This document shows positions 1 to 10,491 of a DNA stretch of 64,000 nt, piece after piece; the first letter of the stretch is position 1; each line of letters begins with the position of its first letter. The notes below the pieces were generated by a model. The model was not told the origin of the DNA and searched no databases. It was given only the letters and a program-made list of their open reading frames with translations. Both the position numbers and the translations under genes were made by a program. This stretch comes from Isoetes taiwanensis (lineage: Eukaryota; Streptophyta; Lycopodiopsida; Isoetales; Isoetaceae), in assembly GCA_021234155.1 (NCBI GenBank), contig JAJEKV010000278.1:250001-314000 (forward strand). The letters are read 5' to 3'.

Positions 1-2640
1 AGGATGCATTTGAGAGCAGCACAGAAACCGGCTTGACGGTGTACTGAAGGATCTGGTGAGGTGGCGGCATTCTGCAAGAAGGTGTCAAGACCATGAAGAG
101 CATCAGCAGGGCGTTGCCAACCACGCTCATTGGGAATATAGATCCAATTGGTAGTGTTATCAAGGGTGGCACCATCCTCCCAATTGGAGCGTCGTACAAA
201 ACGGGGATCCCACCGGAGATCCGTCGAGATCTGAGGCGGAGTCCATCCAGCATGGCCATCCATGACCTTGGTCCAAAAGGGGAGACGCCAATCAGAAGTG
301 AGGAACCTGGGGCGTGGAGGGACACCCAGGGAAGCATAGGGAGAGGGACCATGCGGTGGGCGTGGGGCGGCCAGCCCAAGGCCAATTCACGCGGACAAGG
401 TCCGGATCAAGAGCTTTTGCACCAATGGTCCCAAAAAGGTGGAGCCGAGAGTTTACAGGGAGGGCTATCCCAACCTGCGGGGACCGCCTTGCTATCGGAA
501 GAGCACGATTGATTGTAACTTTGCCGAGTCTTTGCATATAAACTTGTGCAAAGGGAAGATCCTCGGGATGTCGGATACTTCCTTATCATGTAAAGACTTC
601 AGCTTGCCGGAGAGAGGCAAATGATGAGCAAGCTTCGAGGCATGTACTCTTGATGAAGAGCATGTGTCCGATCATGATCAGATGATAGGGGTTGTTATCC
701 AAAAGCAACCATTGAAGTGTGGGATCACCACGAAAGTTCGATGTGGCCCATCTCGAAATTTGTCCGTGTATCACCCGGATAGAAATCATGAAAATGTACG
801 CCATTGGCTGAACAACTCTGAAGGTTATCATATCCGGATCGTCACGGTGAATGAGATCAAAGACTAAAAGGGCATGAGAATAAACCTTTGTCTTCAACGG
901 CGAGGTCCGGCGGATCCAAAGAAAATCTGCGGTCTTGCAGGGGAACATCAAGCGGGACCATCACCGTATGCCACTTCAGAAGAAAGAGGTGGCGGCGGGC
1001 AACCACATAATCCAGATAACTGGAAGGAATAGGGAAGTCAACAGGCAGGTTGAGAGCAATGGTAACATAGCCTTCAAGTTTGGTCTGAGCCTCATCAGCA
1101 GACTGAATAGCTTGCTGTAGCTGTTGTTCGAGGTCACGGATCCGGTTCTCCTTTTCTAACAGAAGGCGTGACTGGTCACGGACCCGTTTCTGAGAAGTTG
1201 TGACATGGGAGGAGGATTGCCCAGGAACATTGAGCGAACGGCAATCCGGCGTCATCAAGAACTTTTTGTTTCTGAGCCTCCGTAAGCTGATCTTGGAGAG
1301 ATGTGAGCTGAGAGGTCTGCGTGGAAAGCTGAGCTTCCAAAGAGGCAATTTGAGCGTCACGCGCTGTAAGGTCTTGGGCTTGAGTGTTGTAATGCCGAGA
1401 GAGCTCTGTATACAGCGTGTCCAGTTTGGCAATGTCTTTATCCTTGTCAACCAAGAGAGTCTCTCTTGCCTTGACCTGCTCCAATAATTCCTGAATGGTG
1501 GTCTGCAATTGAGCCTGCTGATCGGCAAGCAGACTATTCTGACTTTGGGCAGCCTTTAGATCCTCACGGGCCTGTAAAAAAACCTCGTGCTTGTCTTGAA
1601 GCTGGGTCTCCAGAGTATGAACTTGCGTGGTAGCAGCTTGAAGGTCGCGGTGAGCCGCGTCTGAGGCCTCCAGGGCCGTTTGAACCCCATTCATGAGAGC
1701 TTCCTAGGATTCTTGTAACTTGAGAGCAGCAGCTTGAACATCCTGCTGATATTGATACAACAGCTGGCGAGGGTGCGGAGGTGGTGGAGCCTGCTGTTGC
1801 CGTGTTTGTGACGTTTGTGAGACATGGTGAGAACTAGAGTGCTTGGTTTCTGTAGAGGAGGAGGAAACAGTGACATGCGTGTGCTGAAGGTTGACATGAC
1901 CAGAAGAAGAAGGGCGTGAAGTGCCAACTTGGTGAGTTTGAGGAAGGGACTGCTGAGTGGAATCATGAGAATTAGGAGGTGAGGGAGGAAAGTAATACCG
2001 AATGATGGCTTGAAGATGGCCATCCACGGAAACTTCAGAAATAGAAGAGGGGGTAGCCCTAAGACGGTCGACTTCTTGAAGAAGGCGGTAGAACAACAAT
2101 TGAGGCCAATCAATGTGGTGGTTGGAGCGGATAGCAGAGATCACCAAATTATAGAAAGGCTTATTGATATGGGTGTTCTTGATAGAATACCCAAGGAACT
2201 TTCGCCACAGAAACTTAACAAAAGTGTCATGGGTCTTGGCAATATTTGTCAGGCGATGTATGTTCGCTTGATAAGCAGGAGCACCAAACTCAGTGACATC
2301 GAGATCCTGTAAGGCAGCCCAAGATAAACAAGGGGTTTGCAAAGAATATGGAATACCTCAGAAATCAGGTGCTGGGTCAGCAAAATGGTGGTGCCATCGA
2401 CCACAGTAGCGTATCCATTCGGGCTGTTGATGATGTGAGCTATGAACTGCTTCAATTGGTCTGGATTTGGAGCCGTGAGTTCCATTTGTGAGAATGCATA
2501 AAGCTTCTGGCGTTCCGCGACTTCACGATTTGGGCCAACAAGGGCTTCATGAAAAGTGGGCGTCAAGAAAGATACTGACTCGAAAAGAGCCGGTTCCCTG
2601 GGAGCAATAGCTTGAAGTGTAGGAAATTTTGGTGCAGCCA
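1..2640 (-). pseudogene. extra sense ORF 3' of gypsy pol, partial at window edge
   Basis: The start is the ATG at 2640 (AAPKFPTLQAIAPREPALF). The N-terminal part (2640-2000) is globular and includes SYQANIH-like and KFLGYSIKNTHINKPFYNLV segments that loosely recall the domain of plant retrotransposon-associated proteins such as Transposase_32. A Ser/Thr/His/Gln-rich linker follows, ending with an in-frame TAG at about 1704. The frame then resumes as a long coiled coil (1694-1230) rich in Gln, Leu and Ala heptads. Frameshifts occur near 2345, 1250 and 875. From about 310 to 1 the frame is open to the edge (for example GHAGWTPPQISTDLRWDPRF). No family is recognised with confidence and I see no signal peptide or membrane segment. 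Confidence 0.55.
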
Positions 2641-3689
2641 TGGCAAAGAGCTTCGGAAAAGAACGGTGATGCAAAGGCGGAGAGCGGAGACAGAAGATGA
2701 AGGCGCAGAGAGACGAAAAGGTTTAGGGGCCGAAAATGAAGGGGCATGATGAGGGCTTTAAACCGCGAATCATGTTGATGGTGCCAAAGGCCGAGAGATG
2801 CCAAAGGCGCATTGAGAGGCAAAATTTGGCTAAGTCCCCAAACAAAGAAAGGGAGAAGCAAGTAACGGTGGAGATGAGACATGAGAGAATGATCGGATGA
2901 CAGTGGCAAAAGGACGACATTAATGGTTGACGGACGCGGAAAAGAAGAAATGGTATTTAATGCCGGCAACTCAAGTGGGATATCATTAAAACGAATGTGT
3001 CAAGGTACCATGGCTAGATATCACGGTGGGGAGAAAAGATTCTCATTTAGAAACGGCCTTGCATTGCAAACACGTTGGCGATTTTTTGATTGGTCCACGC
3101 CGACAAGGAGTTCCTCGGTTGGCTATATAAGACGAACCGGAGTGAAGGCGAAGACATCCGATGGGCTTCGGTATGTCCGCTACGGCTGGTTTGCATGATC
3201 ATCGCACTATGCCTTCAAACTGTTTGAAGTGGATTACCCGCAAGATGGATTGTGCGGACCTCTGGCGTTGCCACAAACCGTGGCATGGCGATGGGCGGGT
3301 GGTGTGCCGGAATGGTGAGCATCCCGATCCAAGACCAACGGGATGGAGGTGATTACGCACCCGCCATTTGGGACCCGGAGCATAATCTCTACCATATCCT
3401 GCGTATCACCTCGCCTCCTAACCCGGGAGCGAGAGGGTTTTTCTTCTTAGGACTTAGTAGATAGGGCTCGAGCCCATTTTTGTATATAGGGCGATTGCCC
3501 ATAGCGGAAATATTTGTTTGTGCCCACATTTTGTAAAAATTCCACCTATAATATAAATATGCCCATTTGGTTTAGTCACTATCACGTTGTGTTTGTGTGC
3601 GAAAAAAAGATCTGTTTGTTGATTTTCACTTTTCGTGGTATGAAATGTTTTGAGGCTTAAAGCCATTAACCGATGTAGGTAATGGAGTT
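2641..3689. other. non-coding spacer between integrase and the extra ORF
   Basis: About 1 kb with no convincing coding frame separates pol from the downstream same-sense ORF. It contains CTATATAAG (plus strand, 3123-3131), whose complement also reads as a TATA element on the minus strand. The latter would lie about 480 bp upstream of the extra ORF start at 2640. The stretch could be an internal promoter region of the element or the remains of another insertion. I see no terminal repeats that decide this. Confidence 0.4.
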
Positions 3690-4929
3690 CCATCTAACTC
3701 GGCCAAACTGAAAAAATGCTAGGTTGCACCACTTGAACAATTTGATAAGGGCCAAGCCATCGAAACTTTAGCTTACCCGGAAAATTTTTGTACCGAGAAA
3801 CATAAAGAAGAACCAAATCTCCTTCTTTGAATGTTTTTGTCTTAAGTCTTTTGTCATGCAATTATTTCTGCAACCGTTGTCCATGAAGAACACGAACATA
3901 AGCATCACGCCTAAGTTCATCCAACTGTTCCAATTGATAAACCCTTTCTTTGAGTGCAGCAGGCGGATTATGGGCGGTAGCCAGTTGAAAACGGAGAGTT
4001 GGGAAAATGTACTCAAAAGGCATGAGAGCTTCTTGACCATAAACCAATTTGAAAGGAGTGTGACCTGTAGCTATTTTGAAACAAGTATTGTAAGCCCAAA
4101 GAACATTAGGAAGCTTGGTTTGCCAGTCAGTGCGAGAAGCGTCACAAAATTTCTTGAGAATTGTGACCAGAGTTTTGTTGGTGCTTTCTGCCAAACCATT
4201 CCCTTGAGGATAGTAAGGTGTGCTCTTGTGATGATGTATCAGGAGATAATCCGTTAGCTTCTTGATGGTATGATTGATAAAATGGACACCACCATCACTG
4301 ACCAGCTCCGTGGGGCAGCCAAATCGCGTGATGATTTGTTGATAGATGACCTTGGCTGTGCTTGCCGCAGTGTTGTCTGGAAGTGCGCAAGCTTCCGCCC
4401 ATTTGGTAGCGTAGTCAGTGAGAACCAGAATGTAGCGAGCACGGGTGTGCCGCGCAGGAGGATCGATGGGTCCCACAAAATCCATCCCCCATTTGCTGAA
4501 GGGAAGTGGCGTGGCGACCGGCGTCAAGGGAAGAGCGTCACGGGCCGTGGGCCGTCCCACACGCTGGCAAGCATCACACGTGCGGGCGTGGGCATGAGCG
4601 TCTTTGAAGAGCGTGGGCCAAAAATAACCAGCAAGAAGGATTTTGCGTGCCGTGGTGTCACCATGAAAATGACCACCACCGAGCCCTTCATGAGCTTCTC
4701 GGACAATATCTGGGGCCTCATGAGGGAGAACACAGCGTCGAAGGATGGTGTCCTTACCCTTTTTGTAAAGATGGCCTGCAACCATGGTGTAGTCACGGAC
4801 CTCTCGGAGAAATTGATGTCGACGGGATTGTCGCTTGGCTTGAGAGAGCGTGGCATCCTCTGGTGGAAGAGCGCCTGTGAGGAGATACTGCTGAAAGTCA
4901 TGGAACCAATGTGGTGTTGCCGTGACCAG
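3690..4929 (-). pseudogene. pol: gypsy integrase with GPY/F-type C-terminus
   Basis: The main frame is 4785-3862 (about 307 residues). An HHCC zinc-binding domain comes first (HEGLGGGHFHGDTT... then CDACQR). The DDE core follows: WGMDFVGPID (first Asp), LVSDGGVHF (second Asp) and YYPQGNGLAESTNK (catalytic Glu). After a frameshift near 3855 the C-terminal domain reads FKEGDLVLLY and FRWLGPYQIV, a GPY/F module. It stops near 3690. No chromodomain is visible. Integrase inserts the cDNA into host DNA; catalytic residues are kept but the frame is broken at both ends. Confidence 0.9.
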
Positions 4930-5445
4930 AAAGAGTTGAGCGCCGTGAAAGGCGCCCCGAGACTCAAAGTGGAGGGATCATCATCCGCGGTGGATCGTGA
5001 AAGATAATCCGGGACAACATGAGATTTGCCTGCCTTGTGAACAATTTCAAAAGGTGCAAATTCTTGCAGAAGAAGGACCCAACGAGCAATGCGGCCCGTG
5101 GGCGTGGATTTGTTGATCAAATAAAGAAGTGCTTGGTGGTCAACAAAGAATTTGATCTGACTGCCCAAAAGATAGTGACGGAAGCGTTGGACACAGAAAA
5201 TTAAACCCAAAGCTTCACGCTCTGTGGCAGAGTAGTTGCGCTCAGCAGAATTGAGTTTTCGGCTGGCATATCGGTTTGGTTTGTCAGTGTGCGCATCATA
5301 TTCTTGAGAAAGAACAACTCCAATAGCAAACGCCGAGACATCGACATGGACATGAAAGGGCTTGTCCCACTGAGGAGGAACAAGAACGGGCCCCGAGTAA
5401 GTAAAAGCTTCAACCGTTGGAAAGCAGCTTCCTCCGGGAATTCCA
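4930..5445 (-). pseudogene. pol: gypsy RNase H
   Basis: The tether is read in one frame (FPEEAAFQRLKLLLT, about 5440-5400). The domain itself is in the frame open from 5636: FHVHVDVSAFAIGVVLSQEY with the first catalytic acidic residue, AERNYSATEREALGLIF with the catalytic Glu, and FFVDHQALLYL with the next Asp. It ends AGKSHVVPDYLSR. The domain degrades the RNA strand of the cDNA hybrid. A frameshift between about 4985 and 4930 separates it from the integrase frame. Only one RNase H is visible; a second, as in Tat/Ogre elements, is not. Confidence 0.9.
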
Positions 5446-6676
5446 AGCCCATGTGGATTCATCACCCGTGAGTTTATGAATGGGATCTGCAATGGCTGCA
5501 AGTCCAGGAATGAAGGTGGAGTAATAATTGACTTTACCCAAGAAAGAGCGTGTCTCCTTGATATTGGCGGGTGCTTGAGCCTTGAGCACACAACTGATTT
5601 TGGCAGGATCCATGGTGATACCTGCTTTGCTGACAACGTGTCCTAACCGTAACACCGAAGTGGACGAAAAGGTGCATTTCTCGGGATTGAGACTAATGCC
5701 GGACTCATCACATTTCTGAAAGACGAGTTCCAATTTATCCAAATGGTCAGCCATGGAACTGTAGGCAGAGAAGTCATCTTGAAAAATTTGCAAGAAGGGA
5801 TTTTCCTTCATAAAATCATGAAAAACTGAGAGCATGATACATTGAAACGTGGATGGAGAGTTTGATAATCCAAAAGGAACCACCTTGTAGGCAAAAAAGT
5901 GACTTTACCAGGGTGGTGAAAGTAGTCTTGAGTTGATCAGATTCTTTGATTGAGATCTGATTGTAGCCAGAAAAACCATCCATGAAGGAGTACATCTCAT
6001 GTCCAGCAACCTCTTCCAGAACCTGGTCTGTGAAGGGAAGTGGAAAATGATCACGCTCCGTGGCCTGATTGAGTTTTCTTGGTAGTCCACATAAACGGAT
6101 CTTTCCATTGTGTTTGAGTGCAATGACGATGGGGCTCACCCATTCAGAATGTTTGACCTCATAGATCAAACCTGCGGCAAAGGAGTTTGTCAATTTCGCC
6201 TTGACGATCGATCACGGTAATTGGGGTTGAGCCGCATCGTCGTTGCTATCTTTGGACGTGCATCGATTTGGTAGGAATGGTGAGTTCCCCAAGGTTTTGT
6301 TGATTCCCGAAGGTCCTCTGTAGCTCCGTGCGAAAATGTGTTTGAACTTTTTGAAGAGCGGATCGCCTGTTACGATAGGGTGTCGGAAGATGTGCAAACA
6401 ATCTGCGGGGGCTGATTGTTGCCCACGCCCACAATCTCGACTTCCGAGTCCGAATATGGGGAATAACTTCCGTGTCTGGACAATATGAGCGTGGAGGTTG
6501 AAGCATGACAGATGCGGGCACGCCTGCGTGGTGAAGAAGAGAGGTTGCTGAGTTTCATCAAGCAGAGGTTGCTTCATGACAGCGTGTACATCTACAGGAG
6601 CTGCAGGAGGTTCAGCATCTGAAAAGTGATCAACACGTTGGATGCGATTGCAAGGAGCCAGGTAAGGGTCAAGCAA
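5410..6676 (-). pseudogene. pol: gypsy reverse transcriptase
   Basis: A pre-RT linker (6676-6212, including LFKKFKHIFARSY) precedes the RT proper. The frame from 6193 has EWVSPIVIALKHNGKIRLC, then FMDGFSGYNQISI with the first catalytic Asp. A frameshift near 5900 moves the reading to the frame from 5883, which begins VPFGLSNSPSTFQ and carries the catalytic box as FLQIFQDDFSAYS, that is F-Q-D-D instead of the common Y-x-D-D. The thumb, RSFLGKVNYYSTFIPGLA, follows. Another frameshift near 5445 leads into the RNase H. Confidence 0.9.
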
Positions 6677-7256
6677 GGCAGCCAGCCCTGGTCCCGATCA
6701 AGAGTCATTTCTCCCCAAGGATCAAAGATATTCGGGGTAGGATGACAGAGGCGCACTCGCAGTGGAGCCCGAACTTGATAGATATTCGGGCGCCCTCGTA
6801 ATCGGGTCGAGAGAGAGGGTTCAGCATTGTCGACGGAAATGATTTTGCCTGTTTCCAAGTCCATGGTGGCATTGAGGTGACCATCTGTGATGACTAATTG
6901 ATCCGTGGCCCAGTAATGGATACTCTTGGCCTGGCGGAGAAAAGGTCTGCCGACCAACATTTCATAATCACCTGGATCTTCTCCAGCCTTCCAAACACCA
7001 AATTCCAAGGGGAATCGGAGATCACCAATGTTGATGTGAAGAAGAGGCGCGGACGCCTTTGAGGTCGCGTGATATGGCCATTAGCCAATTTGATGTCATA
7101 TGGGGCACGATAGAGTTGTTTGATGCCCATTTGTTTGCGGAGTTTATCCGTGATGAGATTAACTGCGCTACCTCCATCAATTTGAACATGGTTGACTTGT
7201 TGATTGCCCACCGTGGCATGGACCGTGGGTGTAGAGGTAGCAACAGCCCCAACCAA
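6592..7256 (-). pseudogene. pol: gypsy aspartic protease
   Basis: The first frame (7256-6894) carries VQIDGGSAVNLIT, the catalytic Asp in the DGGS form common in plant gypsy proteases. The overlapping frame from 7008 carries YEMLVGRPFL, corresponding to the conserved hydrophobic-Gly-Arg flap/C-terminal motif. The two halves lie in different frames, so the protease is broken near 7010-6990. It would cleave the Gag-Pol polyprotein. Confidence 0.75.
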
Positions 7257-8340
7257 AACGGTGGGGGAGTGGGCGGTCCTTGAGAGCGTGACCGAGTTTC
7301 AAAATTGTTGCCAAACTTAAAGGAATTTTGACCAGCTCCTCTTGGAGTTCCAAAGGCACATGAGAAAAAGGATCTGCTGGATCCACAGGTGCTGGAGTGC
7401 GTGGTAATGAAGCAGCAACTTCTTTGAGTAGGTCAACCTCTGCAGCGATATTTGGATATGTCTGAGAGCGTGGAGGTTGAGACGTGGAAGGTGTTTCTTG
7501 TCTTTGTTGAGCTCTAGTGGTGGCATGAACATTAGCCAACGTGCGGCCTTCAGCAGCTTGCATGAGGTTCAAAATGCTTTGGCGAACTTTAGGCATGACA
7601 TGCGGCATGAGTTTCTCCAAGTCAGGTGCAAAGTGAACCTTTTTTTCTTCTTCATGAGGAATAGTGTCGACTGCAAAGGCAGGTTGCGTGCCATTAGGAA
7701 TAATGGTTAAGGGACGTGACGCCCTGGTCTGGCGTGAAACCAAACCAACCCAATTTGATGGCTGGACTAGAGGATTAAGAGCCTGAAAAATTTCTTCCTG
7801 TGCTTGTTGATCCATCTGAGGTTGATTGGCAGGAGCTGGTTGATAGCGTGATTGCTGAGGCGCGCGAGGTGGCTTCCTAAGAACAGGACGCGGGCCTTGT
7901 TTGCCATTAGCAATCCAGAGTTGGTAAGCCGTGAGGCGGACCGATGTGGTCTGATTGGTGCCAGGAAGCTGCACCTGAACTTGTGGAAGTTGAGGACACG
8001 CCGTGGTGGTATGACCCCATTCTTGACGGTGATAACACTGAGTTTTAGAAGGATCAAAAGGAGGACGTGTGTTGGGTCCCCGTTGTTGCTCCTGTTGCTG
8101 ATAGAGTTGATTGGATTGCGCCTGCAGTGGTGGCTGCTGATATTGCGATTGTTGCTGCGTTGTTGTTTGCACTTGATAAACCAGTTTGTTGCGGAACGGT
8201 GTAGGATGAGTGCGAGTGCACTCTTTCGTGGCATGATTGCACATGTTGCATCTTTTACAATGAGGCGGGCCATTGGTGGAGTTGCACTCATTCGCCAAGT
8301 GGCCTTGATATTTGCAGATATGGCACGGATCGGCAGTCAC
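7257..8340 (-). CDS. gag: gypsy nucleocapsid (zinc knuckles) and gag-pol linker
   Basis: This continuous open stretch starts with two CCHC zinc knuckles of spacing CX2CX4HX4C: CHICKYQGHLANEC and CKRCNMCNHATKEC. A third related motif, CYHRQEWGHTTTAC, has arginine in place of the second cysteine. Knuckles of this kind bind RNA during packaging. A Gln/Pro-rich linker separates the second and third motifs, followed by about 250 residues of low-similarity linker. The frame runs on to 7177, but protease homology lies in another frame from about 7256, so either a frameshift mutation or a programmed gag-pol shift lies near 7260-7275. Confidence 0.75.
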
Positions 8341-9358
8341 TGTGGATTGGCGTATTGAGGTTGAACAGCAGTCTGTGGAACCATGACGGGTGGAATGAAA
8401 GGGAGCTCCTGAAGAGCCACGCCACGGGAGGAAACATTGACTGAGTGATTGACAAGATCGATAGCCTGCTCCAAAGTCTTCGGGCGCAGGTATTCAGTCA
8501 TAAATCTGATAGCTGGAGGAAGTCCTTGGAGAAACCAGACCAAGATCTGGCTCTGTGTTGGGTACTCCTTGAGTTTGTTGAGCAGAATGTGAAGTCGATC
8601 TGCAAAATCCCTGGCAGACTCCGTGGGCTCTTGTTGAAGGTCATTGAGTTGCTTGAGATGAAGTTGATCATCATCCGTGGTCCCATAGTGAGAAAGAAAA
8701 GCGGTTCTCATTTCGACCAATCTTGTTTCCAAAGTGGCTTTTGTTGGACATGAGCCATTGATGAGGAGCCACGCAGGTGTGGTGGAAAAAGATGTGGAAT
8801 TTCAGTTGAGGTTGCGCATGACCATTCAGGACAGCCAGAGCCTCAAATTCTTCCATGTGGGCCTGAGCACTTTGGTCTAAGGGTTTGCCTTTCGTGTTGC
8901 CAAAGGTGGGATAAGTCAGCTTAAGGGTCTGAAAGGTAGAGGTGAAAGTGCTTGGCTGGACAGAGGCGGATAGGGATTATATTGAGGTGGAGTTGGAGGT
9001 GGCATGGTGCCCGAAAAGACCCCGATGAAGGGGTTCTTGAGGTGGAGGTACTTGGAGGTGTCTGATCATTTGTTTTGAGGTCTGTAAGGTTGTAAACAGG
9101 AAGAGCGGTGGGAAATGTAGGGAAGGGAAATTCCTGGGGAGGCGCAAAAGAGACATGTGGATATCCCTGCCCACCCGGTGGAGATGATGGTTGTGAAGGC
9201 AGAGGCGTGTGGCCAGAAGAATGATGGATGTAGGCATGTTCGGGGGTATGAAAATAAGGTTGAGAAGGTGGAGCCTGATAGGGCTCCTGATAGTGATGAG
9301 GTGACTGAGGCTGTGAGCAATGTTTGCACGCTTGAGGCGGGGAATTTGGACGAGACAT
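8337..9358 (-). pseudogene. gag: gypsy gag (matrix/capsid part), frameshifted
   Basis: The reading begins at an ATG at 9358 with a proline/glutamine/histidine-rich N-terminus containing a CKHC pair. It continues in other frames through FGNTKGKPLDQSAQAHMEEF (about 8900-8840) to a capsid-like segment at 8732-8337. That last segment has the retrotransposon-gag pattern: helices around LNDLQQEPTESARDFADRL and then LLNKL...LVWFLQGLP. The protein would form the particle that packages element RNA. At least two frameshifts separate the three coding stretches. The order N-tail, capsid core, zinc knuckles matches plant gypsy gag. Confidence 0.75.
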
Positions 9359-9505
9359 GACACGAGGGGTGGGTGGCGCCGACCAGGGTTGCCCTTAAGG
9401 GGCGAATTTTAGCCCAATGGCTATATTGTGAACATTTTAAAAAATATAATACGAAACCCAAGTAGGGTACTATTGAAAATATTTTTTGATATGGTCGCCA
9501 ACTTT

Positions 9506-10491
9506 TCGACCATTTTTCCTCCCGCTATTCTTGAATTAGCCTCGGGTTCTCGGGCTCAAATCTAGTGGTTCGCCTCCATTTCTACGAATCGGAGAGCCCT
9601 AACTTATGGATTCGCCGCTTATCACTGTTTGAATTAGGTATTTTTTTGTTAGATAGTAGTTAGGTAAAGTATCATTAACGGGAGGTTTTACTACAGATGC
9701 AAGCCAGCTAAGACATTTACTCGAATCCTCCATATTTCTACAGTGGTGCTCCTATAGAGGAACAGGTAATTCTTGTATGTCATTTTTCTTGCATTCTTCA
9801 AATTCCCTCTTCCTTCTATCTCCAATCTAGTTAGCTCTTACGGATTTGGTGGAAAATGTTGGTGGGAAGGTATTCGTCTTTGCTGGTCGGCGATGCTTAT
9901 GCCACAGCGTATTGATTTCGTTATTTGAACATTTGTCTTAGAGATTTGGAGTCCTATATGTGGATGATACTCTGAAAATGATAAATTGCAAGTAAGTGCA
10001 TCTTGCATCTTGCAAGAGATCAGCAAAAATGATTAGCTATTTTAGATATGGAATTAGTTGCAGCAAGAAAGTCATATGTTCTTATTTTTCTAGATAGGCT
10101 CTTGTTCTTATTTTTCTATATCAAGACTCAATCACATGTTCTGCATTGGAATATATCAAAATTACATGGTTTGAAGTCATGAATGGTTATGAAGAAGTGA
10201 TTGTTAATGGTTTAAAGTCATGAGTTGTTAGGATGAAATGATTGCTTAACATTTTGTAGATAAGAAGCGCAGATCTAGGACGTTTTTAGTGTATTAATAA
10301 GCTAAACCTTGCTGTTTATACAGGAGAATCTTAAAAAAACTAGAATCAGTAAAGGGAATCATAATACGTTTGATCATTGGGCGTAGGTATGTTTTCCTTG
10401 AGATTCAGTCTTCTTAACCAAGTCACCTTGTTTTCATCCTATTTAATTCTCTTCTTTAACTTCTTTAGGTGTTTTAATATGTGTCATGCAG
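9506..10491. other. possible 5' LTR remnant and intron-like AT-rich DNA
   Basis: The first few hundred bases above the gypsy leader may belong to its 5' LTR, but no TG...CA boundary or second copy is visible. From about 9840 to 10491 the DNA is AT-rich with no coding signal. It ends in a 3' splice site before the PERK transmembrane exon, so it is best read as an intron of the PERK pseudogene. Confidence 0.35.

Larger units (their letters stand above)
1..9505 (-). mobile_element. Ty3/gypsy LTR retrotransposon, internal region, decayed
   Basis: In order on the minus strand there are gag, nucleocapsid with zinc knuckles, aspartic protease, reverse transcriptase, RNase H and integrase. This RT-RH-IN order defines Ty3/gypsy (Metaviridae) rather than Ty1/copia. 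A spacer of about 1 kb and a long same-sense extra ORF follow the integrase and continue past position 1, so the 3' LTR lies outside the window. Just upstream of gag, TTGGCGACC (minus strand, about 9493-9501) resembles sequence often seen next to the primer-binding site of plant gypsy elements, so a 5' LTR probably lies above about 9505. I could not define its outer end or match it to a second LTR. Many frameshifts make this copy non-autonomous. Confidence 0.9.

Noticed and set aside
3690-9500. Gypsy frameshifts as programmed frameshifting
   Set aside because: There are at least eight breaks, several inside catalytic domains. At most the gag-pol one could be programmed.
9400-9560. Similarity of the gypsy leader to 3460-3560 as paired LTRs
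   Set aside because: Only short, AT-rich matches align; this is not enough to call an LTR pair, and coding sequence of the same sense continues past 2640.
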